35,496 nucleotides of DNA from Bradyrhizobium sp. (GCF_027307225.1 NZ_DAHUXJ010000069.1:1-35496), one strand, 5' to 3'; numbered from the stretch's first letter, positions 19,521-28,005 are shown. Program-made: numbers and translations. Notes: generated from the letters alone by a model not told the origin.

Positions 19521-19646
19521 CTGGAATGGCTCTCCAAGGGGATGACGATCGTGAACCCATTGGATGTTCCGGCAGCCGAAAGGTTCCGCAAAAGACGCAG
19601 CCGTAACCTTCTCCCCTGGCTGAAGAGGGTACGAAGCAAATCGAGG

Positions 19647-20102
19647 TTACGAACTCAGTGCGGCCTTCACCAGGCCGCTGGCCTTGCCGAAATCCATCTG
19701 CCCGGCAAATTTCGCTTTCAGCGCGCCCACGACCTTGCCCATGTCCTTCATGCCGGCCGCGCCGGTCTCCTTGATGGCGGCAGCAATCGCAGCCTTCACA
19801 TCGTCATCCGACATCTGCTTCGGGAGATAGGCCGAAATCACCGCGATCTCCTCGCGCTCCTGCGCCGCGAGTTCGGCGCGGCCGCCTTTTTCATAGAGCT
19901 CGACCGATTCCTGGCGCTGCTTGATCATCTTCTGGAAGACACCGAGCAGGTCGGCATCGGACAACGGCGGCTTGCCCTCACCGCGCGCGGCGATATCGGC
20001 GTTCTTGATGGTCGAATTGACCATCCGCAGCGTGGAGAGCTTGCGCTCCTGCTTGGCCTTCATCGCCTCCTTGACCGCGTTGTTGATGTCGTCGCGCAGC
20101 AT
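19647..20102 (-). CDS. GatB/YqeY domain protein
   Basis: A 151-residue YqeY-type protein: MLRDDINNAVKEAMKAKQER at the start, LRMVNSTIKNADI, the LPKQMSDDDVKAAIAAAI linker and the C-terminal FAGQMDFGKASGLVKAAL. It matches the tRNA-binding tail domain of the GatB amidotransferase subunit, here free-standing; the role of free-standing YqeY is not settled. AGAGGGTG precedes the ATG. It is divergent from carA with 171 bp between them, and carA-yqeY neighbourhood is frequent in alphaproteobacteria. Confidence 0.92.
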   Translation of the reverse strand: MLRDDINNAVKEAMKAKQERKLSTLRMVNSTIKNADIAARGEGKPPLSDADLLGVFQKMIKQRQESVELYEKGGRAELAAQEREEIAVISAYLPKQMSDDDVKAAIAAAIKETGAAGMKDMGKVVGALKAKFAGQMDFGKASGLVKAALSS

Positions 20103-20236
20103 GGAATCACCCTCTTTTCGGCTTGGAACGCTGATCTAGGCCGTTCGACTGACCTAGACAACCGGCGTTCCAGCCGCAGGCAGGCAACCCGCCCGAAAAT
20201 AGGCGGAAAACGCATGTGAATCAGGCGTTGGCGGCT

Positions 20237-20265
20237 TTGACGCGGGCGACGCGCGCGACTATGTA
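20237..20265 (+). promoter_or_regulatory. carA promoter, near-leaderless
   Basis: TTGACG (20237-20242) and TATGTA (20260-20265) are separated by 17 bp. The predicted transcription start lies about 2 nt before the carA ATG at 20274. The GAGG at 20266-20269 would then fall outside the mRNA, or a further upstream promoter would be needed to use it. Confidence 0.6.
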
Positions 20266-20273
20266 GAGGCCTC

Positions 20274-21464
20274 ATGACCACATCAGAAAACGCTGCCGCC
20301 TGGCCGGACCACAAGCCGACCGCACTTCTCGTGCTGGCCGATGGAACGGTGCTGGAAGGCTTTGGGCTCGGCGCCGAGGGCCACGCCGTCGGCGAGGTCT
20401 GCTTCAACACCGCGATGACCGGTTATGAGGAGATCCTCACCGATCCCTCCTATGCCGGGCAACTGATTACCTTCACCTTCCCGCATATCGGCAACGTCGG
20501 CACCAACGACGAGGACATCGAGACGGTGAACATGGCGGCGACGCCCGGCGCGCGCGGGGTGATCCTGCGCACGGCGATATCAGATCCCTCGAATTACCGC
20601 GCCTCCCGCCACCTCGACCAATGGCTGAAGGCGCGCGGCATCATCGGCCTTTCGGGCATCGACACCCGTGCACTGACGGCGCTGATCCGAAGCAAGGGCA
20701 TGCCCAACGCCGTCATCGCCCACGCGAGGAACGGCCAATTCGACCTTCATGCCTTGAAGGAAGAGGCGCGGGAATGGCCGGGCCTGGAAGGCATGGACCT
20801 CGTGCCGATGGTGACGTCCGCCCAGCGCTTCACCTGGGACGAGACGCCGTGGGCGTGGGAGACGGGATTTGGCCGGCAAGACGCGCCCCAATTCAACGTG
20901 GTCGCGGTCGATTACGGCATCAAGCGCAACATCCTTCGGCTGCTGGCCGGCGTCGGCTGCAAGGTCACCGTGGTGCCAGCCACGACGTCGGCCGAAGACA
21001 TTCTGGCGATGAAGCCGGACGGTGTGTTCCTGTCGAACGGTCCGGGCGATCCGGCCGAGACCGGAAAATATGCCGTGCCGGTGATCCAGAAGGTCATCAA
21101 TTCCGGCACACCAACTTTCGGCATTTGTCTCGGCCACCAGATGCTGGGGCTCGCCGTCGGCGCCAAGACCAGGAAGATGCATCAGGGCCATCACGGCGCC
21201 AATCATCCGGTCAAGGACGAGACCACCGGCAAGGTCGAGATCACCTCGATGAACCACGGCTTTGCAGTGGATCAGGCGACGCTGCCGAAAGGCGCAACCC
21301 AGACGCATATCTCGCTGTTCGATGGTTCCAATTGCGGAATCGCGCTCGAGGGCAAGCCGGTCTTCTCCGTGCAGTACCACCCGGAAGCCTCGCCCGGTCC
21401 GCGCGACTCGCATTACCTGTTCGATCGCTTCGCCGATCTGATGCGGACAAACAAGCGGGCGTAG
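20274..21464 (+). CDS. carA: Carbamoyl-phosphate synthase small subunit
   Basis: The glutaminase subunit of carbamoyl-phosphate synthase, which supplies ammonia to CarB for arginine and pyrimidine synthesis. The N-terminal CPSase domain (LADGTVLEGFGLGAEGHAVG, FNTAMTGYEEILTDPSYAGQ) is followed by a class I glutamine amidotransferase domain. That domain has the nucleophile Cys285 in FGICLGHQMLGLA and the His/Glu pair in VQYHPEASPGP. The length of 396 residues is usual. carB lies about 3.1 kb downstream on the same strand, so the genes are not adjacent as they are in enteric bacteria. Confidence 0.98.
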   Translation: MTTSENAAAWPDHKPTALLVLADGTVLEGFGLGAEGHAVGEVCFNTAMTGYEEILTDPSYAGQLITFTFPHIGNVGTNDEDIETVNMAATPGARGVILRTAISDPSNYRASRHLDQWLKARGIIGLSGIDTRALTALIRSKGMPNAVIAHARNGQFDLHALKEEAREWPGLEGMDLVPMVTSAQRFTWDETPWAWETGFGRQDAPQFNVVAVDYGIKRNILRLLAGVGCKVTVVPATTSAEDILAMKPDGVFLSNGPGDPAETGKYAVPVIQKVINSGTPTFGICLGHQMLGLAVGAKTRKMHQGHHGANHPVKDETTGKVEITSMNHGFAVDQATLPKGATQTHISLFDGSNCGIALEGKPVFSVQYHPEASPGPRDSHYLFDRFADLMRTNKRA

Positions 21465-21473
21465 GCCAGCGTT

Positions 21474-21564
21474 CCCCGGATGCTGCGCGGTGCGCCGTAA
21501 GCGCGTTCACGCGCGTCTTTCGACGCGCTATGGCTGCGCGGCGTAATGCGCTGCTGATCCGGGG
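21474..21564. repeat. Rhizobial palindrome with CCCCGGAT ends
   Basis: CCCCGGAT (21474-21481) pairs with ATCCGGGG (21557-21564), and the interior is built of GCGC-rich stems. It starts 10 bp past the carA stop and probably folds in the carA transcript tail. Confidence 0.75.
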
Positions 21565-21658
21565 CCCTCCAAGGCCGATTTGAATAACCAGGTCCCGGCT
21601 CTGCGGCGCACCGCCGAAGAGGCGCTGCACCGCGTCCGGGACACGAGTTCGGTATTTC

Positions 21659-21688
21659 TTGCCGGTATCGCTATCATTTTGTATGATA
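21659..21688 (+). promoter_or_regulatory. Promoter and operator-like palindrome before the thioesterase
   Basis: TTGCCG (21659-21664) and TATGAT (21682-21687) are spaced 17 bp. TATCATTTTGTATGATA (21672-21688) is a 6-5-6 palindrome that overlaps the -10. This local AT-rich patch suggests regulated transcription of the thioesterase gene. The cognate regulator is not in the immediate neighbourhood. Confidence 0.6.
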
Positions 21689-21723
21689 ACCATCATCGTA
21701 AAGCTGCGCTGCAGGAAATGCCC

Positions 21724-22233
21724 ATGACCGATAACCCCACCCGCAAGGTCGAATATGGCGTGACGCCGACCGAGGTGATGGCCTCGATGTCCGGCATCGA
21801 TTTCCTCCGCGCGATGTTCGCTGGCCAACTGCCGGCGCCGCCGATCATGCAGAACATCGAGCCATTCGATCATTCGGTCGAGCCCGGCATCGTGTCGTTC
21901 TCCAGCGTTCCCGGCTTCCGCCACTACAACCCGATCGGTTCGGTACATGGCGGCTACGCTGCGACCTTGCTCGATTCCGCGATGGGGCTCGCGGTGCATT
22001 CGACGCTGCCGGTGGGCTCCGGCTACACCACGCTCGAATTCAAGATCAGCTTCATTCGCGGCATGACCAAGGATACCGGCGTGGTACGATCCGAAGGCCG
22101 CACACTCAATGTCGGCCGCCGCGCCGCCACCGCGGAAGCCCGCATCACCGACGCCAAGGGCCGGCTGCTCGCGCATGCGACGACAACATGTCTGGTGTTC
22201 GAGATTCCAGGTCCGCCCGCCAAGGGAATGTGA
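21724..22233 (+). CDS. PaaI-family hotdog thioesterase
   Basis: A 169-residue hotdog-fold acyl-CoA thioesterase. Diagnostic features are GSVHGGYAATLLDSAMGLAV (the HGG loop and long helix with an acidic residue), TTLEFKISFIRGM and GRTLNVGRRAATAEARITDA. The ATG at 21724 is preferred because AGGAA sits at good spacing upstream and the longer frame runs back through the promoter. The acyl substrate is unknown. It is the first gene in the segment separating carA from carB. Confidence 0.9.
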   Translation: MTDNPTRKVEYGVTPTEVMASMSGIDFLRAMFAGQLPAPPIMQNIEPFDHSVEPGIVSFSSVPGFRHYNPIGSVHGGYAATLLDSAMGLAVHSTLPVGSGYTTLEFKISFIRGMTKDTGVVRSEGRTLNVGRRAATAEARITDAKGRLLAHATTTCLVFEIPGPPAKGM

Positions 22234-22337
22234 CGAGGAACGCGACCCGCTGAAAACCATTCCGGAAGTGAAATTGCCGAACAGCGCCCCCGTCATCGGC
22301 ACGGACAGGCCGCTGGAAAGGTTGTGGAAGGGCTGAC

Positions 22338-22473
22338 GTCATTGCGAGGAGCATAAGCGCCGACCCCTCTTCGCTCGCTGTGCGAGCGACGCGGGGTAGC
22401 AGTCCGCCGAAGCGCCCTTGCGCGAAGGCGGAAGCAATCCAGCCTTGTTTTAAGCTGGATCACTCGCAATGAC
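22338..22473. repeat. Rhizobial palindrome with GTCATTGCGAG ends
   Basis: GTCATTGCGAG (22338-22348) is complementary to CTCGCAATGAC (22463-22473). Internal stems include CGCTCGCTGTGCGAGCG. This is the GTCATTGCGAG-ended palindrome class, distinct from the GTCATTCCGGGG class. It lies between the convergent thioesterase and dps genes. Confidence 0.85.
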
Positions 22474-22481
22474 ATGACCAG

Positions 22482-23003
22482 CTAAGTCGCGTTGCTACCT
22501 TCCTGACGCGACGCCTCGAACAGGAACCAGGTGCGCCGTTCGGTCTCGTCGATGAAGGTCTCGAGCAGCCCCGCGGTGCCGGAATCCTCGTTGTCGTCGC
22601 ACAGCTTGTGCGCCTTTCGCATCGCGGTTGCGATGTGCTTGTTGTCTTCCATCAATTCGCGCAGCATCTCGCGCGGCGGCACATAGTCCTCGTCATTATC
22701 CTTGATGGTTTGCAACTTCGAGACCTGACCGATCGACCGCACCGTGTTGCCGCCGAGCTTGCGCACCCGCTCCGCCAGTTGATCGGTGGTGGCGAAGATC
22801 GCATCCGATTGCTCGTCGAGCATCAGGTGATAGTCGTGGAAATGCCGGCCACTGACGTGCCAGTGGAAATTCTTGGTTTTCAGATAAAGCGCGAAAGCGT
22901 CGGCCAACAACACGTTGAGGGTGCCTGAGATCTTGTCGACGGCGGCTTTCGGAATGTCGGACGGGGTATCGAGATCGGGGGACGTTTTGCTGGCTTTGCT
23001 CAC
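22482..23003 (-). CDS. dps: Dps-family DNA-binding ferritin-like protein
   Basis: A 173-residue Dps/miniferritin that stores iron by oxidising Fe(II) with peroxide and may coat DNA under stress. The ferroxidase region is clear: LYLKTKNFHWHVSGRHFHDY followed by HLMLDEQSDAIFATTDQLAE, giving the intersubunit His/His and Asp/Glu ligands. GTG at 23003 is chosen because GGAAGG lies at ideal spacing and MSKASKTS is a typical basic tail. A longer frame would run into the upstream repeat. Its promoter region contains a hexamer repeat (23021-23040) and paired-hairpin copy B 40 bp upstream, divergent to the methyltransferase gene. Confidence 0.93.
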   Translation of the reverse strand: MSKASKTSPDLDTPSDIPKAAVDKISGTLNVLLADAFALYLKTKNFHWHVSGRHFHDYHLMLDEQSDAIFATTDQLAERVRKLGGNTVRSIGQVSKLQTIKDNDEDYVPPREMLRELMEDNKHIATAMRKAHKLCDDNEDSGTAGLLETFIDETERRTWFLFEASRQEGSNAT

Positions 23004-23020
23004 GGCAGACCTTCCTGTTA

Positions 23021-23040
23021 GGAACTGGAACTGGAACTGG
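23021..23040. repeat. GGAACT hexamer repeat
   Basis: Three tandem GGAACT units plus GG lie between the dps ribosome-binding site and paired-hairpin copy B. It could vary in copy number by slippage in the dps 5' leader. Confidence 0.7.
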
Positions 23041-23042
23041 CG

Positions 23043-23210
23043 CTGGAGTTCTGATTCCGACGTTCGCAAGCAGTTGAGGCGAATTCAGATGCGAACGTCG
23101 GAATCAAAAGAACTCCAGCAACTTATTGTTTCCAGTGCGGCTTTCGAATTTGCAGTTCCTATGACGAACTCGCGGGTGGACTGATAGGAACTTCAAATTC
23201 GCCGCACTGG
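23043..23210. repeat. 168-bp paired-hairpin element, copy B
   Basis: Hairpin 1 pairs 23043-23068 with 23090-23118 (3-nt AAA bulge in the right arm). Hairpin 2 pairs 23132-23162 with 23184-23210 (4-nt bulge in the left arm). The 13-nt spacer begins CAAC. It lies between the divergent dps and methyltransferase genes, within both 5' regions. Confidence 0.88.
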
Positions 23211-23288
23211 CGGCGATGGACATCGCTCGTCGGAACACTTAACGCCTCTTGGGCAAGGCAGTTCCTCTGCCGGGAACCTCGGGAAATC

Positions 23289-23990
23289 ATGGACGACTGG
23301 ATCGACTATTACGATTCCACGCATACGATTTATGCCAGCAAGCTGCACCGCGACCTGCATTTTCAGCTGATTGCGCGGGACATTGTCGGCTACATCGGCT
23401 CGCCCGATGCGGTGGTGCTGGATTACGCCTGCGGCGAGGCGCTTTCGGCGGCAAGGGTCGCGGAAGCCTGCGGCATGCTCTATCTGGCCGAGCCGGCGCC
23501 GGGGGTGCGCGGCCGGCTGATCGCCCGCTTCGCGCCCAATACCAAGATCCGCGTGCGCTCGCTGGAAGATCTGCGGAAGATGGCCGAGCGCTCGATCGAC
23601 CTCGTGGTGATGAACTCGGTTGCTCAATATATGACGGCGGAGGAGCTGGATTCGGCCTTTGTAACGGTGCGGCGGCTGTTGAAGCCGGGCGGACGGCTGG
23701 TGGTGGGCGATGTGCTTCGCCCGGAAGTCGGCATGCCCCGCGACGTGATCGCGCTGTTGCGCTTCGCCGCGGCCCACGGATTCCTGCGCGACGCGCTGAT
23801 CGGACTGATCTCGACCGCTTTGTCGGATTATCGGCAATTGCGCAGCCGCATCGGGCTTCAGCGCTACGGCGAGGCCGAGATAGTCGCCAAACTGGAGCAT
23901 GCCGGCTTCACCGCCTCGCGCGTGGCCGTCAATATCGGCCATAATCCGTGGCGGATGACCTTCGTCGGGCGACCCTCGCTCGCCGCGTGA
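23289..23990 (+). CDS. SAM-dependent methyltransferase, class I
   Basis: A 233-residue Rossmann-fold methyltransferase. The SAM-binding motif I is AVVLDYACGEALSAARVAEA, the post-II acidic segment is IDLVVMNSVAQYMTAEEL, and FVTVRRLLKPGGRLVVGDVL is motif III. The N-terminus MDDWIDYYDSTHTIYASKLH is typical of ubiquinone/menaquinone-type small-molecule methyltransferases. The substrate is not identifiable. It is divergent from dps and followed by a tRNA-like sequence and a strong terminator. Confidence 0.88.
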   Translation: MDDWIDYYDSTHTIYASKLHRDLHFQLIARDIVGYIGSPDAVVLDYACGEALSAARVAEACGMLYLAEPAPGVRGRLIARFAPNTKIRVRSLEDLRKMAERSIDLVVMNSVAQYMTAEELDSAFVTVRRLLKPGGRLVVGDVLRPEVGMPRDVIALLRFAAAHGFLRDALIGLISTALSDYRQLRSRIGLQRYGEAEIVAKLEHAGFTASRVAVNIGHNPWRMTFVGRPSLAA

Positions 23991-24061
23991 GCGTCACACC
24001 TCGGTAGGGTTAATCGCAGGGCGGAGTGGCCGAACCGCCGGCGTTGGGCGAAAATGGACGC

Positions 24062-24137
24062 GGCCCGGTGGCGGAAGCGTCGACGCGAGAGCAATGCAAT
24101 GCTCTTTATCCTGGTTCAAATCCAGGCCGGGCCTCCA
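24062..24137 (+). tRNA. tRNA-Cys(GCA)-like gene with abnormal D and anticodon arms
   Basis: A 76-nt cloverleaf with encoded CCA. The acceptor is GGCCCGG/CCGGGCC (7 bp) with discriminator T, the cysteine identity base. The T arm CCTGG-TTCAAAT-CCAGG is perfect. The anticodon GCA lies at 24096-24098 after a T. Deviations: the anticodon loop is 8 nt if the stem is AGAGC/GCTCT, or 6 nt if it is extended by an A-T pair, instead of 7. The D stem has 3 bp and the D loop lacks the GG pair. It may be a divergent functional tRNA-Cys or a decayed copy. Confidence 0.6.
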
Positions 24138-24372
24138 GCCTTCGCTCGCTTTGCAAGCTACGGCTAGGCAGGCCAGCCAGCGACGCCGACCACTTCCTCC
24201 CGTACCTGCAAAAGCTGGGAAAATGCCGGTTGATGGCCCTTTATTGGGGGTTTCGCGGCTGCAAAATCTGGTCTAAAGACCGCGAGCGCGCGAGGGGCCT
24301 TCCTCACGCAGTGGCTTGAGGGACGCGCAAAAAGCGCGCCCTTTTTTTGTGCCTGTTTTCCTGCCCGCGAGA
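24138..24372 (+). other. tRNA 3' flank with rho-independent terminator
   Basis: A palindrome typical of rhizobial tRNA flanks (AGCCTTCGCTCGC to GCTACGGCT) follows the tRNA. The rest contains GGTCTAAAGACC and GC-rich stems but no protein I recognise. It ends with the terminator at 24320-24348. A transcript from the tRNA to this terminator would carry about 210 nt of extra RNA. Confidence 0.4.
24320..24348 (+). terminator. Strong intrinsic terminator
   Basis: GGGACGCGC (24320-24328) pairs with GCGCGCCC (24334-24341; one bulged A) around AAAAA, followed by seven T. It would end transcription from the methyltransferase and tRNA-like genes and insulates carB. Confidence 0.9.
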
Positions 24373-24540
24373 CTAGTGGAGTGGATTTGACATTCGCTAC
24401 TCACCCAGCCGCGAGTTCGGAAAGCGAATGTCAAATCCAAAGCTCCACTAGCAACATATATTTGCTAGTGGTCCTGCGATTCTAACATTCGCAAGAGTGA
24501 CTGCCGAGAAGAGATGCGAATGTTTGAATCGGACCACTAG
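24373..24540. repeat. 168-bp paired-hairpin element, copy C, abutting carB
   Basis: Hairpin 1 pairs 24373-24398 with 24423-24451 (3-nt bulge in the right arm). Hairpin 2 pairs 24465-24493 with 24515-24540 (3-nt bulge in the left arm). The spacer is CAACATATATTTG. All four arm tips read CTAGTGG or its complement CCACTAG. The last base is immediately followed by the carB ATG. Confidence 0.92.
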
Positions 24541-27500
24541 ATGCCCAAAAGAACTGACATCTCCACCATCCTGATCATCGGCGCCGGTCCCATCGTGATC
24601 GGCCAGGCCTGCGAGTTCGACTATTCCGGCACGCAGGCGGTGAAGACGCTGAGGGAAGAGGGTTACCGCATCGTCCTGGTCAATTCCAATCCGGCGACGA
24701 TCATGACCGACCCGGAGCTCGCGGACGCCACCTATATCGAGCCGATCACGCCCGAAATCGTCGCCAAGATCATCGAGAAGGAACGCCACGTCATTCCCGG
24801 CGGCTTCGCGCTGCTGCCGACCATGGGCGGGCAGACCGCGCTTAACTGCGCGCTGTCGCTGCGCCGGCTGGGCACGCTTTCCAAATTCGACGTCGAGATG
24901 ATCGGCGCCACGGCCGACGCCATCGACAAGGCGGAAGACCGCCAGCTGTTCCGCAACGCCATGGAGAAGATCGGGCTGCAAACCCCGAAGTCGCGGCTTG
25001 CAAACGCATCGTCGTTGAAGAAATCCGACCGCGACAGATATCTCGCCGACCGCGAGAAGCTTGCAGGCGAGGCGCTGGAGCAATTCGAGCGGCAGTGGAC
25101 GCTCGGCGAAAACGAGCGGCGCAAGCGCTATCAGCAGCTGGCGCTCGCCGAAGCGCTGATGGCGCTGTCGGAGATCGGCCTGCCCGCCATCATCCGTCCC
25201 TCCTTCACCATGGGCGGCACCGGCGGCGGCATCGCCTACAACAAGGAAGAGTTCATCGACATCATCGAGCGCGGGCTCGACGCCTCGCCGACCAATGAGG
25301 TCCTGATCGAGGAATCCGTCTTGGGGTGGAAAGAGTTCGAGATGGAGGTGGTCCGCGACAAGAAGGACAACTGCATCATCGTCTGCTCGATCGAGAACCT
25401 CGATCCGATGGGCGTTCACACCGGCGATTCGATCACGGTCGCGCCGGCGCTGACGCTCACCGACAAGGAATACCAGATCATGCGCGACGCCTCGCTCGCG
25501 GTGCTGCGCGAGATCGGGGTGGAAACCGGCGGCTCCAACGTGCAGTTCGGCGTCAATCCGGCGGACGGCCGCATGGTCGTGATCGAGATGAATCCACGCG
25601 TGTCGCGCTCGTCCGCGCTCGCCTCCAAGGCCACCGGCTTTCCGATCGCCAAGGTCGCGGCCAAGCTTGCCGTCGGCTACACGCTCGACGAAATCGCAAA
25701 CGACATCACCGGCGGCGCGACGCCGGCCTCGTTCGAGCCGACCATCGATTACGTCGTCACCAAGATTCCACGCTTTGCGTTCGAAAAATTTCCCGGTGCT
25801 TCCACCACGCTGACCACATCGATGAAGTCGGTCGGCGAAGTGATGGCGATCGGCCGCACCTTCCAGGAAAGCCTGCAAAAGGCTCTGCGCGGACTTGAGA
25901 CCGGCCTCACCGGGCTCGACGAAATCGAGATCGAAGGTTTGGGGCGCGACGACGACAAGAACGCGATCCGCGCGGCGCTCGGCACGCCGACGCCGAACCG
26001 CCTGCTGCAGGTGGGCCAGGCCATGCGGCTCGGCTGGAGCGACGAAGACATCTTCAACTCCTGCAAGATCGATCCGTGGTTTCTGGCGCAGATGCGCTCG
26101 ATCGTCGACATGGAAGCCAAGGTCAAGCAGGACGGCCTGCCGCCCAACGCGTTCGGCCTGCGCACGCTGAAAGCAATGGGCTTCTCCGACGCGCGCCTGG
26201 CCGTGCTTGCCAACATGACCGAGGCCGAGGTGAAAGCGCGGCGCCACGCGCTCGGCGTTCGCCCGGTGTTCAAGCGTATCGATACCTGCGCTGCCGAGTT
26301 CGCTTCGCCGACCGCTTATATGTACTCGACCTACGAGGCGCCGTTCGCGGGGCCACCGGCCGATGAAAGCGCGCCGTCCGCAAAGGACAAGGTCATCATC
26401 CTCGGCGGCGGTCCCAACCGGATCGGCCAGGGCATCGAGTTCGACTATTGCTGCTGCCATGCCTGCTTCGCACTGCATGATGCCGGCTACGAATCCATCA
26501 TGATCAATTGCAATCCGGAGACGGTGTCGACCGACTACGACACTGCCGACCGGCTGTATTTCGAGCCGCTGACGGCCGAGGATGTGCTCGAGATCATCGC
26601 GACCGAACAACAGAACGGCCGCCTGCACGGCGTGATCGTGCAGTTCGGCGGACAGACGCCGCTGAAGCTCGCGCACGCGCTGGAAGCAGCCGATGTGCCC
26701 ATCCTCGGCACCTCGCCCGACGCCATCGATCTCGCCGAAGACCGCGACCGCTTCAAGCGCGTGCTCGACAAATTGCGACTGAAGCAGCCGAAGAACGGCA
26801 TCGCCTATTCGGTCGAGCAGGCGCGCCTCGTCGCCGCCGATCTCGGCCTGCCGCTGGTGGTGCGCCCCTCTTACGTGCTCGGCGGCCGCGCCATGCAGAT
26901 CATTCGCGAGGACAACCAGCTCAGCGACTATCTGCTCGGTACCCTGCCCGAGCTCGTGCCCGGCGACGTCAAGGCGCGCTATCCGAACGACAAGACCGGA
27001 CAGATCAACACCGTGCTGGGCACCAATCCGCTGCTGTTCGACCGCTATCTCTCCGATGCGACCGAAGTCGACGTCGATTGCCTCTGCGACGGCAAGGACA
27101 CCTTCATCGTCGGCATCATGGAGCATATCGAGGAAGCCGGCATTCACTCCGGCGATAGCGCCTGCTCGCTGCCGCCGCATTCGCTCACCGCCGAGGCGAT
27201 TGCGGAGCTGGAACGTCAGACCCGCGAGCTCGCGCTCGGGCTCGACGTGGTCGGTCTGATGAACGTGCAATACGCCATCAAGGACGGCGATATCTACGTG
27301 CTCGAGGTCAACCCGCGCGCCTCGCGCACGGTGCCGTTCGTCGCCAAGGTGATCGGCACGCCGGTGGCCAAGATCGCGGCCAGGCTGATGGCGGGCGAGA
27401 AGCTCGCTGACTTTAATTTGAAGAAGGGCAAGCCCGACCATGTCGGCGTCAAGGAATCGGTGTTTCCGTTTGCGCGCTTCCCCGGCGTCGACACGGTGCT

Positions 27501-28005
27501 GGGACCGGAGATGCGCTCGACCGGCGAAGTAATGGGCATCGACCGCACCTTCGAGATCGCGTTTGCCAAGAGCCAGCTCGGCGGCGGCACCCGCGTGCCA
27601 CGCAGGGGCACGGTGTTCGTGTCCGTGCGCGAAATCGACAAGACCCGCATCGTCGATGCAGTCCGGTTGCTGTACTCGCTGGGTTTCAAGGTGATGGCGA
27701 CGTCAGGCACGCAACGCTTCCTCACCGACCATGGCGTGCCGACCGAGAAGGTGAACAAGGTGCTGGAAGGACGGCCGCACATCGTCGACGCCATTACCAA
27801 TGGCGATATTCAACTGGTTTTTAACACCACCGAGGGGCCGCAGGCATTGGCCGATAGTCGCTCGTTGAGGCGCGCTGCCCTCTTGCATAAAGTGCCGTAT
27901 TACACCACTCTCTCGGGTGCCGTGGCGGCTGCCCAGGGCATCCGCGCCTATCTGGGCGGAGACCTTGAGGTCCGTACCCTGCAGAGCTATTTTTCCGAAA
28001 CCTGA
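24541..28005 (+). CDS. carB: Carbamoyl-phosphate synthase large subunit
   Basis: Makes carbamoyl phosphate from bicarbonate, ammonia and two ATP, with CarA. Two homologous ATP-grasp halves are clear: the first with [15 protein letters not shown] and [18 protein letters not shown], the second with [20 protein letters not shown] and [16 protein letters not shown]-terminal MGS-like allosteric domain follows ([20 protein letters not shown]). The 1154 residues exceed the E. coli length of about 1070. Most of the extra is a charged insert of about 60 residues after the first ATP-grasp start (around 157-205). The start [17 protein letters not shown] is the normal family N-terminus, so ATG 24541 is secure. 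It has no Shine-Dalgarno sequence because repeat copy C ends at base 24540. Confidence 0.98.
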   Translation: MPKRTDISTILIIGAGPIVIGQACEFDYSGTQAVKTLREEGYRIVLVNSNPATIMTDPELADATYIEPITPEIVAKIIEKERHVIPGGFALLPTMGGQTALNCALSLRRLGTLSKFDVEMIGATADAIDKAEDRQLFRNAMEKIGLQTPKSRLANASSLKKSDRDRYLADREKLAGEALEQFERQWTLGENERRKRYQQLALAEALMALSEIGLPAIIRPSFTMGGTGGGIAYNKEEFIDIIERGLDASPTNEVLIEESVLGWKEFEMEVVRDKKDNCIIVCSIENLDPMGVHTGDSITVAPALTLTDKEYQIMRDASLAVLREIGVETGGSNVQFGVNPADGRMVVIEMNPRVSRSSALASKATGFPIAKVAAKLAVGYTLDEIANDITGGATPASFEPTIDYVVTKIPRFAFEKFPGASTTLTTSMKSVGEVMAIGRTFQESLQKALRGLETGLTGLDEIEIEGLGRDDDKNAIRAALGTPTPNRLLQVGQAMRLGWSDEDIFNSCKIDPWFLAQMRSIVDMEAKVKQDGLPPNAFGLRTLKAMGFSDARLAVLANMTEAEVKARRHALGVRPVFKRIDTCAAEFASPTAYMYSTYEAPFAGPPADESAPSAKDKVIILGGGPNRIGQGIEFDYCCCHACFALHDAGYESIMINCNPETVSTDYDTADRLYFEPLTAEDVLEIIATEQQNGRLHGVIVQFGGQTPLKLAHALEAADVPILGTSPDAIDLAEDRDRFKRVLDKLRLKQPKNGIAYSVEQARLVAADLGLPLVVRPSYVLGGRAMQIIREDNQLSDYLLGTLPELVPGDVKARYPNDKTGQINTVLGTNPLLFDRYLSDATEVDVDCLCDGKDTFIVGIMEHIEEAGIHSGDSACSLPPHSLTAEAIAELERQTRELALGLDVVGLMNVQYAIKDGDIYVLEVNPRASRTVPFVAKVIGTPVAKIAARLMAGEKLADFNLKKGKPDHVGVKESVFPFARFPGVDTVLGPEMRSTGEVMGIDRTFEIAFAKSQLGGGTRVPRRGTVFVSVREIDKTRIVDAVRLLYSLGFKVMATSGTQRFLTDHGVPTEKVNKVLEGRPHIVDAITNGDIQLVFNTTEGPQALADSRSLRRAALLHKVPYYTTLSGAVAAAQGIRAYLGGDLEVRTLQSYFSET

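Noticed and set aside
24062..24348. A circularly permuted two-piece tmRNA, as expected in alphaproteobacteria
   Set aside because: Both acceptor strands lie in tRNA order only 76 nt apart, an anticodon arm is present, and no tag-peptide frame is visible.
14527..24540. Classical REP/BIME elements with GTAG feet
   Set aside because: The hairpins are far longer than REP sequences and end in CTAG/CCAG rather than GTAG. No RAYT transposase gene is in the window. A distant relationship is not excluded.
24448..27441. A 997-codon open frame on the minus strand opposite carB
   Set aside because: It is a GC-driven antisense shadow. Its translation is rich in Arg, His, Asp and Leu without any family motif, while the plus strand encodes a complete CarB.
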